Source: CAZTUH01 sp964620485
GTDB taxonomy: Bacteria > Pseudomonadota > Gammaproteobacteria > Burkholderiales > Burkholderiaceae_B
Direction of reading: 5' to 3'
Assembly (NCBI GenBank): GCA_964620485.1
Contig: CAZUGU010000007.1
Location: 22,188 to 86,187, forward strand
Length of the DNA stretch: 64,000 bases
Of the stretch, positions 27,354 to 36,567 are shown piece after piece. The notes below the pieces were generated by a model that saw only the letters and a program-made list of their open reading frames with translations, did not search any database and was not told the origin of the DNA. Made by a program: the position numbers and the translations under genes. Position 1 is the first letter of the stretch; each line of letters opens with the position of its first letter.

Positions 27354-29279
27354 ATGGAAAAAATTATTGGTATCGATTTAGGCACCACTAACAGTTGTGT
27401 TGCTGTTGTAGATGGTGGTAAGGCTAAGATTATTGAAAATGCCGAAGGCACACGTACCACGCCATCGATTGTTGCCTATATGGATGATGGAGAGATTCTA
27501 ATTGGATCTCCAGCAAAACGTCAGGCAGTTACAAATCCAAAGAATACGTTGCACGCTGTTAAACGCTTAATTGGTCGAAAGTTTGACGAAAAATCAGTGC
27601 AAAAAGATATTAATCTTATGCCATATTCTATTGTTAAAGCAGATAATGGTGATGCTTGGGTTGAAGTGCGTGGAAAAAAAATAGCACCTCCGCAAGTTTC
27701 CGCAGAAGTTTTGAGAAAAATGAAAAAAACTGCAGAAGATTATTTAGGAACAGAAGTTACTGAAGCGGTTATTACTGTTCCAGCCTATTTTAATGATAGC
27801 CAAAGACAGGCTACTAAAGATGCAGGGCGGATTGCCGGATTAGAAGTCAAACGTATTATTAACGAGCCAACAGCTGCTGCTTTAGCGTTTGGTCTTGATA
27901 AAGTCGGAAAAAGTGAACGAAAAATTGTTATTTACGATCTAGGTGGGGGAACATTCGATGTATCTATTATCGAAATTGCTGACGTTGATGGGGAAAGACA
28001 ATTTGAGGTTCTTTCAACAAATGGAGACACTTTTCTTGGAGGTGAAGATTTTGACCAACGACTCATTGAGCACATAATTAACGAATTTAAAAAAGAAAAG
28101 GGAATAGACTTATCAAAAGATATTTTAGCTTTACAACGTTTAAAAGAATCAGCTGAAAAAGCGAAGATTGAACTTTCTTCAGCGCAACAAACTGAAATAA
28201 ATCTTCCTTATATTACTGCTGATGCATCCGGACCAAAGCATTTAAATTTGAAAATAACTCGTACAAAGTTTGAATCTCTAGTTGAAGAACTAATAAAGCG
28301 TAGTATTGAACCATGTCGTCTTGCTATTCAGGATGCTGGTGTAAGCACATCTCAAATAGATGATGTTGTTTTAGTTGGCGGTATGACTCGCATGCCAAAG
28401 GTACAGGAAGAGGTTAAGAAATTTTTTAATAGAGATCCTCGTAGAGATGTCAATCCAGATGAAGCCGTAGCAGCTGGAGCTGCTATTCAAGGTTCTGTTT
28501 TATCTGGAGATCGACAAGATGTTCTTTTACTAGATGTCACGCCATTGTCTTTAGGAATTGAAACCTTAGGAGGCGTTATGACTAAAATGATTCAAAAGAA
28601 TACTACTATTCCAACACGATTTTCTCAAACATTTTCGACTGCAGAAGATAATCAACCTGCTGTAACAATTAAGGTATATCAAGGTGAACGCGAGATTGCT
28701 GCTGGCAATAAGGCTCTTGGTGAATTTAATCTCGAAGGTATTCCTCCATCACCAAGAGGTATACCTCAAATTGAAGTAACTTTTGACATAGATGCTAACG
28801 GTATTCTTCATGTTTCTGCAAAAGATAAAGGTACGGGTAAAGAAAATAAAATTACAATTAAAGCAAATTCAGGTCTATCCGAATCAGAAATTCAAAAGAT
28901 GATTAAAGATGCGGAAGAAAATGCCGAGGAAGACCACAGAATTGCCGAACTTTCCCTATTACGCAATAAGGCTGATGGATTAGTTCAAACTACACGTAAG
29001 TCTTTGACTGAATATGGAGATAAAATCGAAACTTCTGAAAAAGAAAAAATCGAAGCTGCTATAAAGGATTTAGAAAATGTTTTGCAAAATGGTGATAAAG
29101 CTACTATTGATGCAAAAATTGAAGCATTATCATCTGTTTCACAGAAACTAGGTGAAAAAATGTACGAAAGTATCCAAAAAGAAAAATCCTCACAAGAATC
29201 TGAAAAAAGCAATGCAAAACCAAAAGATGATACTGTGGTTGATGCTGATTTTAAAGAAGTAAAACGTGATGAATCGTAA
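27354..29279 (+). CDS. dnaK: Chaperone DnaK (Hsp70)
   Basis: ATP-dependent chaperone for folding and stress recovery. The ATPase domain starts GIDLGTTNSCVAVV, with the phosphate loop IYDLGGGTFDVSI and the hinge VLLLDVTPLSLGIETLGG. The substrate-binding domain and C-terminal lid end in the acidic-basic tail VVDADFKEVKRDES. It is 641 aa, full length. It has its own sigma-32 promoter. A 16-bp hairpin with a T-run lies between it and dnaJ, so DnaJ may depend on partial read-through. Base composition and codon choice are less AT-biased than the neighbours, as expected for a highly expressed gene. Confidence 0.99.
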   Translation: MEKIIGIDLGTTNSCVAVVDGGKAKIIENAEGTRTTPSIVAYMDDGEILIGSPAKRQAVTNPKNTLHAVKRLIGRKFDEKSVQKDINLMPYSIVKADNGDAWVEVRGKKIAPPQVSAEVLRKMKKTAEDYLGTEVTEAVITVPAYFNDSQRQATKDAGRIAGLEVKRIINEPTAAALAFGLDKVGKSERKIVIYDLGGGTFDVSIIEIADVDGERQFEVLSTNGDTFLGGEDFDQRLIEHIINEFKKEKGIDLSKDILALQRLKESAEKAKIELSSAQQTEINLPYITADASGPKHLNLKITRTKFESLVEELIKRSIEPCRLAIQDAGVSTSQIDDVVLVGGMTRMPKVQEEVKKFFNRDPRRDVNPDEAVAAGAAIQGSVLSGDRQDVLLLDVTPLSLGIETLGGVMTKMIQKNTTIPTRFSQTFSTAEDNQPAVTIKVYQGEREIAAGNKALGEFNLEGIPPSPRGIPQIEVTFDIDANGILHVSAKDKGTGKENKITIKANSGLSESEIQKMIKDAEENAEEDHRIAELSLLRNKADGLVQTTRKSLTEYGDKIETSEKEKIEAAIKDLENVLQNGDKATIDAKIEALSSVSQKLGEKMYESIQKEKSSQESEKSNAKPKDDTVVDADFKEVKRDES

Positions 29280-29296
29280 GTTTTATTTTGTTATTT

Positions 29297-29340
29297 TCTT
29301 TCTGTTCTTCTGTAATTTTGATTGCAGAAGAACAGAAAGA
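29297..29340 (+). terminator. Hairpin terminator between dnaK and dnaJ
   Basis: Perfect 16-bp arms (29297-29312 and 29325-29340) with a 12-base loop, followed by TTTTT. It lies 18 bases after the dnaK stop and 40 before dnaJ, so it probably attenuates transcription into dnaJ. Confidence 0.8.
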
Positions 29341-29379
29341 TTTTTAAAAGATGACTCTTTTATATAGAGTCCATTAGTT

Positions 29380-30525
29380 ATGGCGAAACGTGATTTCTAT
29401 GAAGTGTTAGGTGTTGCAAAAAACGCTTCTGACAGCGAACTAAAAAAAGCTTATCGTAAGATGGCAATGAAATATCATCCTGATCGTAATCCAAATGTTA
29501 AAGGAGGAGAGGAAAGATTTAAAGAAATTAAAGAAGCATACGAAATTCTAAGTGATTCACAAAGACGAGCTGCTTACGACCGCTACGGTCATGCAGGGAT
29601 AGATGCAAGTGCATCAGGAATGGATAGTGCTGATGCATCTGGTATGAGTGGCGGATTTTCTGATGCCTTTGGTGATATTTTTGGAGAAATATTTGGAAGC
29701 AGTACATCAAATAGACGCAGCGGAGCACACGGTCAGCGTGGTTCAGATTTAAAATACTCTCTTGAAATTACACTAGAACAAGCTGCTAGTGGATATAATA
29801 CAGAAGTTCGAGTCCCAAGTTGGGAAAACTGTGAAATTTGTCATGGAAGTGGTTCTAAACCTGGTACTAAGCCTAAAACATGTAGAACCTGCAATGGTGC
29901 AGGTATAGTGCGTATGCAACAAGGTTTTTTTAGTATTCAGCAAACTTGTCCAACTTGCCATGGTAACGGAAAAGAAATTATTGATACTTGTAACAACTGC
30001 AAAGGTATAGGACGAATTCGTCGTAATAAAACTTTGCAAGTAAGTATTCCTGCAGGAATTGATGATGGGATGCGAATAAGATCTTCTGGGAATGGAGAGC
30101 CAGGTATTAATGGTGGCCCTATGGGAGATCTGTATGTTGAAATACATATTAAAAAACATAAAATATTTCAACGTGATGGTGAAGATTTACATTGTGAGCT
30201 AACAATTCCATTCACATCAGCAGCGTTAGGTGGAAATTTTCAAGTACCTACATTAACTGGAAAAGCTGAAATTTTAATACCTGAAGGAACTCAATCAGGA
30301 AAAACCTTTCGACTTCGAGGAAAGGGAGTACGTGCTGTTCGTGGAAATTATCCTGGTGATTTATATTGTCATGTTTTGGTTGAAACTCCTGTTCGTCTTA
30401 ATGACGAACAAAAGAATATTTTGCGTCAATTTGAAGCATCACTTAATGATGGTAGTTATCGTCATTCACCGCAAAGTAAATCTTGGACTGATCGAGTTAA
30501 AGAATTTTTTAGTCAACTCGTTTAG
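29380..30525 (+). CDS. dnaJ: Chaperone DnaJ (Hsp40)
   Basis: J-domain co-chaperone that stimulates DnaK. The J domain at residues ~1-70 has HPD in YHPDRNPN. A glycine/alanine-rich linker (SGMDSADASGMSGGF) follows. Four CxxCxGxG zinc motifs appear as CEICHGSG, CRTCNGAG, CPTCHGNG and CNNCKGIG. The C-terminal substrate-binding domains follow. It is 381 aa, complete. It lies after a hairpin downstream of dnaK and upstream of the DUF3460 gene, an order seen in Burkholderiales. Confidence 0.98.
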   Translation: MAKRDFYEVLGVAKNASDSELKKAYRKMAMKYHPDRNPNVKGGEERFKEIKEAYEILSDSQRRAAYDRYGHAGIDASASGMDSADASGMSGGFSDAFGDIFGEIFGSSTSNRRSGAHGQRGSDLKYSLEITLEQAASGYNTEVRVPSWENCEICHGSGSKPGTKPKTCRTCNGAGIVRMQQGFFSIQQTCPTCHGNGKEIIDTCNNCKGIGRIRRNKTLQVSIPAGIDDGMRIRSSGNGEPGINGGPMGDLYVEIHIKKHKIFQRDGEDLHCELTIPFTSAALGGNFQVPTLTGKAEILIPEGTQSGKTFRLRGKGVRAVRGNYPGDLYCHVLVETPVRLNDEQKNILRQFEASLNDGSYRHSPQSKSWTDRVKEFFSQLV

Positions 30526-30594
30526 AATCTTAGAATAAGATGGTTATAAAAAATGATGAGATCATTGATGAAATATTTTTAATAAGTGAATTTT

Positions 30595-30783
30595 ATGTCA
30601 AGTTATTATGAATCAGAAATTACACTTTTTCTAAAAAATTATAAGAAAATTAACCCAAATATTGAATTTGATCAGAAAAATGGAAGATCTAGACTTTGGG
30701 ATAAAAAACAGAATTTAGAAATTTTGCAAGGATTTTATTATTCTGATATACCACAAAAATCTTATGTATACCAAGAAGATTAA
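30595..30783 (+). CDS. DUF3460 family protein
   Basis: A 62-residue protein starting MSSYYESEITLFL and ending SYVYQED. The pattern YxSExTxFL...NPxIExxQxxGRxxxWDK...PQxxYVYQ is that of DUF3460, a small family I know only from Burkholderiales. I prefer the ATG at 30595 to the GTG at 30586 because family members start with this short N-terminus. It lies just after dnaJ, as in Bordetella-type genomes. Its role is unknown. Its last codons form the left arm of the hairpin at 30766-30812. Confidence 0.85.
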   Translation: MSSYYESEITLFLKNYKKINPNIEFDQKNGRSRLWDKKQNLEILQGFYYSDIPQKSYVYQED

Positions 30784-30812
30784 ATTTTATGTTCTTGATC
30801 TTCTTGGTATAC
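30766..30812. terminator. Hairpin overlapping the end of the DUF3460 gene
   Basis: Perfect 15-bp arms (30766-30780 and 30798-30812) with a 17-base loop that contains the stop codon. No clear T-run follows, so termination is uncertain. It separates the dnaJ unit from the convergent thiE relic. Confidence 0.55.
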
Positions 30813-30815
30813 GAA

Positions 30816-31390
30816 TTAAAATTGAAAGCAGATATATATAATTTTCTGCTGATTTCTAAAATCAGAAGATAGAAAAATACAAGGAATAACTGCAATACTA
30901 TCTATGCACGATTTTCTAATTAAATTAAGAGCATTGACTGGGATAATATTATCGATTGTTATAACAGTAGGTCTGGTATTTTTATAATTTTTCACTAAAT
31001 TTTTTGCTTGAATTAATATATTTAGTGTATTTAGTATAATGCTTGCTGTTTTTAGCTTAATTGATGATGAGAGAATAGAGCTAAAAGTCAGTAATTTACT
31101 ATAGCATCTAACATTCCTTTTGCATGATCAAGATAAAAAAATCCTGTTTTTTATTAAAATATTGCGATTTTTAATAATCTATATGCACACCATTTGCTTC
31201 TATTTGCATTGAAAGTTGCAAATAATCATTAATTATAAATATAAAATAAAGATCTTTACAAACATTTAATTTTTTGTTTATATTGCTAGCGAATTGGTTT
31301 TGCGCTGAAATTGCAATACGCTCATACCGAATGTGATTGTTTCTTCTATATCAGATATTAAATAATCTATATCATTGAAATGTCATATAA
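30816..31390 (-). pseudogene. thiE: thiE pseudogene (thiamine-phosphate synthase relic)
   Basis: No intact frame exists, but three minus-strand fragments in the right order match ThiE. Near 31310-31360 is TFGMSVLQFQRK (family GVxLVQYRxK). Near 31185-31260 is FIINDYLQLSMQIEANGVHI (family IxND..LALxxxADGVHLGQ). At 30816-30974 is VITIDNIIPVNALNLI then SCIDSIAVIPCIF (family VAIGGIxxxNxxxLxxAGADxVAVISAIF). Frame changes and in-frame stops separate them. The total span of ~575 bases is close to a full ThiE of ~210 residues. The gene is dead by multiple frameshifts and stops. Its place next to rubredoxin fits the thi-rubA grouping of betaproteobacteria. The exact 5' end is uncertain. Confidence 0.8.
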
Positions 31391-31531
31391 AATCTTAGGA
31401 AGATGTAAGATTTTTTCCATATAATTTTTTCCATATAAATTAAATTAATCTATAAAATTAGAGAATCATTAAATAATTACTTTTTTATAAAATAAAAGGA
31501 TTATTAAATAATAATACAAAAAAGAGAGCCT

Positions 31532-31696
31532 ATGCGTACCTGGATGTGTTTAATTTGTGGTTGGATTTATGATGAAGAGGCAGGTTTACCTGAAGAAGGC
31601 CTAGAACCTGGTACAAAATGGGAAGATATTTCTCCATATTGGACTTGTCCAGAGTGTGGCGCACGTAAAGAAGATTTTGAATTGATAGAAATTTAA
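31532..31696 (+). CDS. rubA: Rubredoxin
   Basis: A 54-residue iron protein with two knuckles, CLICG (C6, C9) and CPECG (C39, C42), which bind a single iron. WIYDEEAGLPEEGLEPGTKW and FEDISPYW-like residues between them are typical. It is a one-electron carrier in the cytoplasm whose partner is not evident here. The ATG at 31532 follows GAGAG about 6 bases upstream. It survives next to a dead thiE. In betaproteobacteria it is usually near thiD/hemL, which are not present. Confidence 0.93.
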   Translation: MRTWMCLICGWIYDEEAGLPEEGLEPGTKWEDISPYWTCPECGARKEDFELIEI

Positions 31697-31861
31697 ATTA
31701 GTAGAATTTTATATTCTGTAAATTCTAACTTTTCTCTTTTTGATTCAAACTAGATTTATATTTGGATTTGGTATCTTTGCATTTTATTGACATTTACTAA
31801 TTTTGATTAATAGTTAGCTTAGTCTAATTATTTGATGATATTTTAAATATACACTAGACCA

Positions 31862-32260
31862 ATGATACATGAAATTTTACTAGCATTTGATTTTGGAGAA
31901 AAAAAAATAGGAGTTGCCATTGGCAATTCATTAACACGACAAGCTCGACCATTGAGTATTATATTAGAAAAAACAAAAATTGGGAGATTTTTAAAAATTG
32001 AGAAATTATTAAAAGAATGGGAGCCATATCGTATAATAATCGGTCTTTCATTAGATTCGAATGGAAAAGAACAACTAATAACCCATCATTGTTATCGATT
32101 TGCCCGACAGATTCGTGCACGATATGGTTTAAATACTGAATTAATAAATGAGCATGGATCAAGCTTAGAAGCTCAAGATTCTTTAAATACTAATGAAATG
32201 GATGATGCAGTAGCTGCTTCAATTATTTTGCAACGATACTTTGACTCTTTATCTTTGTAA
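31862..32260 (+). CDS. ruvX: RuvX/YqgF RNase H-like nuclease
   Basis: Essential RNase-H-fold protein implicated in 16S rRNA 5'-end processing and, by homology, Holliday junction cleavage. The N-terminal LAFDFGEKKIGVAIGNS carries the first acidic residue, RIIIGLSLDSNG the core strand, ELINEHGSSLEA the next acidic site and MDDAVAASIIL the last. Length is 132 aa, normal. The usual neighbours yqgE and pyrR are missing. It stands alone 165 bases after rubredoxin. Confidence 0.9.
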   Translation: MIHEILLAFDFGEKKIGVAIGNSLTRQARPLSIILEKTKIGRFLKIEKLLKEWEPYRIIIGLSLDSNGKEQLITHHCYRFARQIRARYGLNTELINEHGSSLEAQDSLNTNEMDDAVAASIILQRYFDSLSL

Positions 32261-32378
32261 AACAGATATCTTTATGAAGATAGAGAGTGTACATTTAATA
32301 ATTAACTGATAATTTATATTTTACGATTATTAGATAAATTGAAATGTCGTAAAGGATTAATAAACTAAATATAGAGAA

Positions 32379-33206
32379 TTATCGGTTAGAGTTAGGTATT
32401 TGAATTAATTTTCTATCGTGTAAACGCATTGCAGTTAAATATCTTCCCCAAACACATCCAGTATCTAAACAAATGACATTTCTTTGCATTAAAAGTCCTA
32501 ATGCTGACCAATGCCCGAATAAAATTGTAGTTTTATTTGAAATGATAGAACTATTTAATATTTTAAACCATGGTATTAGATTCTTAGATTGATAATCTAA
32601 AATATTGTTCTTATTAGAAAAATTCATGTGGCCATTTATTTCACAAAAACGTATCCGAGTAAGAGCATTAATAATGACACGCATTCTTTGTATACCCGTA
32701 TAACTATCTTTCCAATCAGTAGGTTCATTACCGTATATTCTCTTTAAGTTTTTTTTCCAGTTTGGACTGCGTAATAAATTTTGAACTTCAGCAGCTAAAG
32801 ATAATGTCTTAGAAATATCCCATTCAGGTAAAATACCAGCATGAACCATTAGATGATTATGTTCAAAATGAGCCAGGGGACGAAATCGTAACCAATTGAT
32901 TAAATCATTTGAATCTGAAGCACTCAGAATGCTATCGATAGTATCTAATTTAGATTTTTTATGTATATCAGCAGCGAGTACTAAAAGATGTAAATCATGA
33001 TTTCCTAATACAGAAATACTACGACTATCAAGATAATTGATAATATAGCGCAGAGTTTCTAAAGATTGAGGACCTCTATTAATGAGATCTCCTACAAACC
33101 AGAATTTAGTTAAGGACTTTCCAATGATTTCGGGATGCATTAAAAGTTGTTGAAATTGTTCATAGCAGCCCTGTATATCACCAACTACCCAAATGTCATT
33201 TTTCAT
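32379..33206 (-). CDS. apaH: Symmetrical bis(5'-nucleosyl)-tetraphosphatase (Ap4A hydrolase)
   Basis: Metallophosphatase that splits Ap4A into two ADP and can decap NpnN-RNA. Metal-binding motifs of the calcineurin-like family are GDIQGCYEQF, FVGDLINRGPQS and VLGNHDLHLL. FGHWSALGLL and the closing CLDTGCVWG are specific to ApaH. It has 275 aa, complete. It converges with ruvX and stands apart from the usual rsmA/apaG neighbours. Confidence 0.95.
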   Translation of the reverse strand: MKNDIWVVGDIQGCYEQFQQLLMHPEIIGKSLTKFWFVGDLINRGPQSLETLRYIINYLDSRSISVLGNHDLHLLVLAADIHKKSKLDTIDSILSASDSNDLINWLRFRPLAHFEHNHLMVHAGILPEWDISKTLSLAAEVQNLLRSPNWKKNLKRIYGNEPTDWKDSYTGIQRMRVIINALTRIRFCEINGHMNFSNKNNILDYQSKNLIPWFKILNSSIISNKTTILFGHWSALGLLMQRNVICLDTGCVWGRYLTAMRLHDRKLIQIPNSNR

Positions 33207-33864
33207 CCTATGGATTCTCCACTTCTATTTAAAGAAGTTATTTTAATATTAGAATATCAATATTTCATAGAATGAAATGTACTAAGAAATAATAAAAATA
33301 GTAATATTGAAAATCAATGCAACTAATTATGAATTTATAATTCCGAAACTAAAATTAGTTAATTGGATATAAAATAGAATAGCCTTAATGAATATTCTAA
33401 TACTTTCATTATAATATTTTTATACAAGGTTAAATAGATTTGGAAATAGCTATTATCATAATCATTAAATTAAATGAATAAATTATCCTATAAGTTATAC
33501 GTATTATTTCAAAATTAATTAGAATTAAAATTAATCAATTTTTAATAAAGAAATCAAGATATATTTTAGATTTATTATATTAAGTAATAATTTTTTAATA
33601 TTAAATTCTGTATTGATAATTTTTTCATCAAGTCTACTAGTTTCAATAATTGGATTAACGAAAGCATTTCTGCTTCTTAATACTTATATTATAAGGTTTT
33701 TGATACTATATAAATTTTAGAAAGATCTTTTATAGAGAATTTTAAAGAATTACTTTTTATTTAATATTTAAAATCTCAATGGATAAAAAATCTGAAAAGA
33801 TCTTACAAATATAGTTTTGATAGATTTGTTATTTTAAATAATCAATTATTAAAAAATCTATAAT
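33207..33864. other. Gene-free gap downstream of aroE
   Basis: About 660 AT-rich bases without an intact gene. The only coding-like trace I see is the possible mtgA fragment at 33594-33716 on the minus strand. The rest shows no motif on either strand. Confidence 0.5.
33594..33716 (-). pseudogene. Possible mtgA relic (peptidoglycan glycosyltransferase)
   Basis: Minus-strand translation gives SIKNLII, a stop, then VLRSRNAFVNPIIETSR and LDEKIINTEFN. This resembles the glycosyltransferase-51 motif QQLAKNL-x5-RS...LE...DKxRIxExYLN with identical spacing between KNL and RS. mtgA follows aroE on the same strand in many betaproteobacteria, which is the position here. The match is short and contains a stop, so it is tentative. 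Random AT-rich sequence is the alternative. Confidence 0.35.
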
Positions 33865-34734
33865 TTAATTCAAAATTTGACCTTTACGTAAAGATCGTAA
33901 AACAGTTTCAGAATCAGGATATTGTCCATGCCAAATGGAAAAACTTTCAGCTGCTTGAGCTACTAACATACCCAGCCCATCTGAATAGTTTATTGCTCCA
34001 AGGCTTTTAGCTTGACGAATAAATGCAGTATCACCGAGAATATCGTACATCATATCATATGCAAATGTTTCAGCAGTATATAAATCATCAGGCAAATTAA
34101 ATACTATACCTTGCAAACTACTACTTGTAGCATTAATAACTAATTGCCATTTTTTTGATGTTTTTACACTATAAAAATCACCAGAACTAATTTCTAAATT
34201 TTTGTTATAAATAGAAGAATTACGACGAAAAGAGTCGGATAAAATATGAGCACGTTCTGGATTTCTGTTAATAATATGAATATGTTTACATCCTGATTCT
34301 ATTAATGCTGGCAATACACCACTTGCAGCACCACCAGATCCAATTAATAATATTCTAGAATTCTTTAAACAAAATCCTTGAAGTTTTAAATCATTTACTA
34401 ATCCAATGCCATCTGTATTACATCCGCAAAGAATGCCATTTGAAGACCATAATGTATTGATAGATTTTCCTAAACAATCTTTTTTGGATAATTTATCTTT
34501 ATTCAGAAGATTCAGAGCCATCTGTTTAAATGGTATAGTTATATTTAAACCATAACCACCATTAAGCAAAAAATTTCTAACAGTAGTATCAAAATTTTCT
34601 ATAGAAGCTGTTAATCTTTCATAGTAAATAGGTAATCCTATTTGAGCAGCAAAAGCATGATGAATTTTCGGAGACAGACTGTGAGATATTGGGTTCCCAA
34701 TTACAGCACAGTGTCGAATAGTAGTATTTTTCAT
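33865..34734 (-). CDS. aroE: Shikimate dehydrogenase
   Basis: NADPH-dependent reduction of 3-dehydroshikimate in the chorismate pathway. The substrate domain has GNPISHSLSPKIHH and the catalytic lysine K70 in NITIPFKQMA. D108 is in GCNTDGIGL. The nucleotide site is LIGSGGAASGVLPALIESG, followed by INRNPERA. At 289 aa it is full length. With aroQ less than 1 kb away on the other strand it shows that chorismate synthesis is maintained, likely for aromatic amino acids. Confidence 0.96.
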   Translation of the reverse strand: MKNTTIRHCAVIGNPISHSLSPKIHHAFAAQIGLPIYYERLTASIENFDTTVRNFLLNGGYGLNITIPFKQMALNLLNKDKLSKKDCLGKSINTLWSSNGILCGCNTDGIGLVNDLKLQGFCLKNSRILLIGSGGAASGVLPALIESGCKHIHIINRNPERAHILSDSFRRNSSIYNKNLEISSGDFYSVKTSKKWQLVINATSSSLQGIVFNLPDDLYTAETFAYDMMYDILGDTAFIRQAKSLGAINYSDGLGMLVAQAAESFSIWHGQYPDSETVLRSLRKGQILN

Positions 34735-35605
34735 AAAATTTTTTTATTTATATGGTTGATATATCTTGATAATTTTTAAAAACTATACTTAATTATCTTG
34801 AAATCTTAATTCGACATAAATTTAAAAAATAACAATAATAATTTTTTGAAAAGTAAAGAAACGATTATATTTATATTTTATTATTTTTATAGAGGATCCA
34901 TTTTCAGAAATCAAAAAACTTTCAAATGTATTTAATATTTATATAGCTAAATTATTTTACTTAAAACTATCAGAAAAATAATGAATATTCTCTATTTATT
35001 GAATAATAAAATTTTTAATGTTATAAAGTTATTTAATAAAAAATTGTTAAGAAAAATATGTATAGTTTTTAACTATGAAATATATTCATATGTCGAGTTT
35101 ATTAAATAAATTGAATATAAACAAAAAGTAGCTGAAACCTTTATATTATGGAAAGTAGTATATAAAATAACACATAATATTGAAAATATATTTCAATAAA
35201 CTTTGATTTATATAAAAAAACTGACGAAATATTAGTAGCATCCTTCATATGAAGGATGCTACTAATATTTCGTTTCATGAAACTATATACAATTTATAAT
35301 ATCATAGATAGGAAATTCTCAATTGAAATAGAAAGCTTCTATATAAATAGGATATTGTATTATCGATCCGAAAACATTTATATTCAAGCAAAGCATTTGT
35401 ATTTTCAAATTAAGTATATGATTTACTTCTTTCTAAGAATTATTTATTTTTAATTGCAATACGATTATGCTAAATTTTGAAAAGGAGTGTTTAATTTTCT
35501 CTAACTATGTTAGTCTTTTCTACTATTTATATAAGAATTGACGATAATTATCAATCTGTTAATCCTATTAAATCTAAAGTTATATAAAGTCATAGTCTTA
35601 AATTA
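34735..35605. other. aroE-aroQ divergent intergenic region
   Basis: About 870 bases. It holds the 50-bp perfect palindrome at 35224-35273 and no supportable gene. A 65-codon plus-strand frame at 35256-35453 starts inside the palindrome and is rich in Ile and Tyr; I regard it as chance. Promoters for both aro genes should lie here. Confidence 0.5.
35224..35273. repeat. 50-bp perfect palindrome
   Basis: Arms 35224-35248 and 35249-35273 are exact reverse complements with no spacer, centred on CAT/ATG. Each arm includes GATGC/GCATC, so it is not merely an A/T run. It lies between divergent genes, about 330 bases before aroQ, so a role as terminator for either neighbour is not expected. Confidence 0.95.
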
Positions 35606-36058
35606 ATGAATAAAATGAATACGTCAAAAAAAATCTTAGTATTGCATGGCCCGAACTTAAATTTAGTTGGTACACGAGAACCAAATATTTATGGAAATCA
35701 TTCGTTATTTCAGCTTAATTCCGAACTCGAAGAAATCGCAAAAGATTTAAATGGAACATTAGTTATATTGCAAAGTAATCATGAAGGCATCTTGATAGAT
35801 CATATTCAAAAAACAAGTCAAAATGATATCGATTTTATTATTATTAATGCTGGAGCTTATACACATACTAGCATTGCTTTACGTGATGCATTGTCTAGTG
35901 TTTCGATTCCATTTATTGAAGTACATTTATCTAACATTAAAAAAAGAGAGAAATTTCGTCATCAATCTTATTTAACTGATTTAGCTGTTGGAATTATAGC
36001 TGGCCTAGGTTTTGAAGGCTATAAAGCAGCTCTACGTTATGCATTGCTTGAAATATAA
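35606..36058 (+). CDS. aroQ: 3-dehydroquinate dehydratase, type II
   Basis: Dehydrates 3-dehydroquinate to 3-dehydroshikimate, the step before AroE. LHGPNLNLVGTREPNIYG contains the catalytic Arg24 and Tyr29, and FIIINAGAYTHTSIALRDAL and the histidine in EVHLSNI complete the site. At 150 aa it is full length. A start at the second ATG (MNTSKK) is also possible. It is followed by accB and accC, the aroQ-accB-accC order common in betaproteobacteria. Confidence 0.96.
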   Translation: MNKMNTSKKILVLHGPNLNLVGTREPNIYGNHSLFQLNSELEEIAKDLNGTLVILQSNHEGILIDHIQKTSQNDIDFIIINAGAYTHTSIALRDALSSVSIPFIEVHLSNIKKREKFRHQSYLTDLAVGIIAGLGFEGYKAALRYALLEI

Positions 36059-36151
36059 AAGTCAAAAAATCCTATTTGATGATTGTTTTATCCAACAATT
36101 TTTATTTTGGGTATCCTGTTAGAATGTAGGTTTGCTATTATTGGAAAATTT

Positions 36152-36559
36152 ATGGATCTTCGTAAACTTAAAACTTTAATTGATCTTGTAGCTGACTCGG
36201 GAATTGCAGAACTTGAAATTACAGAAGGGGAAGATAAAGTTCATATCGTTAAATTTACCCAACAGAAGATGCAATCAGTTACGAATCGAGAATCTAAATC
36301 TACTTCATCTGTGATGAAGCATTGCGATCATATTGTTAAATCACCTATGGTTGGTACATTCTATCGTGCGCCAAATCCAGATGCCGATCCATTTGTTAAT
36401 ATTGGCCAAATTGTTAAAGAAGGTGAGCCACTTTGCATCATTGAAGCAATGAAACTACTTAATGAAATTGAAGCTGACAAATCAGGTACTATTAAGGAGA
36501 TCCTAATTGAAAATGGCGAACCTGTTGAATATGGACAATCTCTTTTTATTATCGGTTAA
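36152..36559 (+). CDS. accB: Biotin carboxyl carrier protein of acetyl-CoA carboxylase
   Basis: Carries the biotin that shuttles CO2 between AccC and the carboxyltransferase in fatty acid synthesis. The N-terminal helix (MDLRKLKTLIDLVADSG) is followed by a linker and the biotinyl domain at ~55-135, with biotin lysine K101 in EAMKLLNEIEA. I start at the ATG 36152 because family members begin MDLRKLK; the frame's upstream TTG at 36083 adds unrelated residues. It is 135 aa. Eight bases separate it from accC. Confidence 0.96.
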   Translation: MDLRKLKTLIDLVADSGIAELEITEGEDKVHIVKFTQQKMQSVTNRESKSTSSVMKHCDHIVKSPMVGTFYRAPNPDADPFVNIGQIVKEGEPLCIIEAMKLLNEIEADKSGTIKEILIENGEPVEYGQSLFIIG

Positions 36560-36567
36560 AATTATAA

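Noticed and set aside
29773..30171. 132-codon minus-strand frame inside dnaJ
   Set aside because: It is a shadow of the dnaJ coding sequence; Thr/Ser-rich composition follows from the antisense of Gly/Lys codons.
35256..35453. 65-codon frame starting in the 50-bp palindrome
   Set aside because: The start lies inside the palindrome, the product is low-complexity Ile/Tyr-rich, and no family is recognisable.
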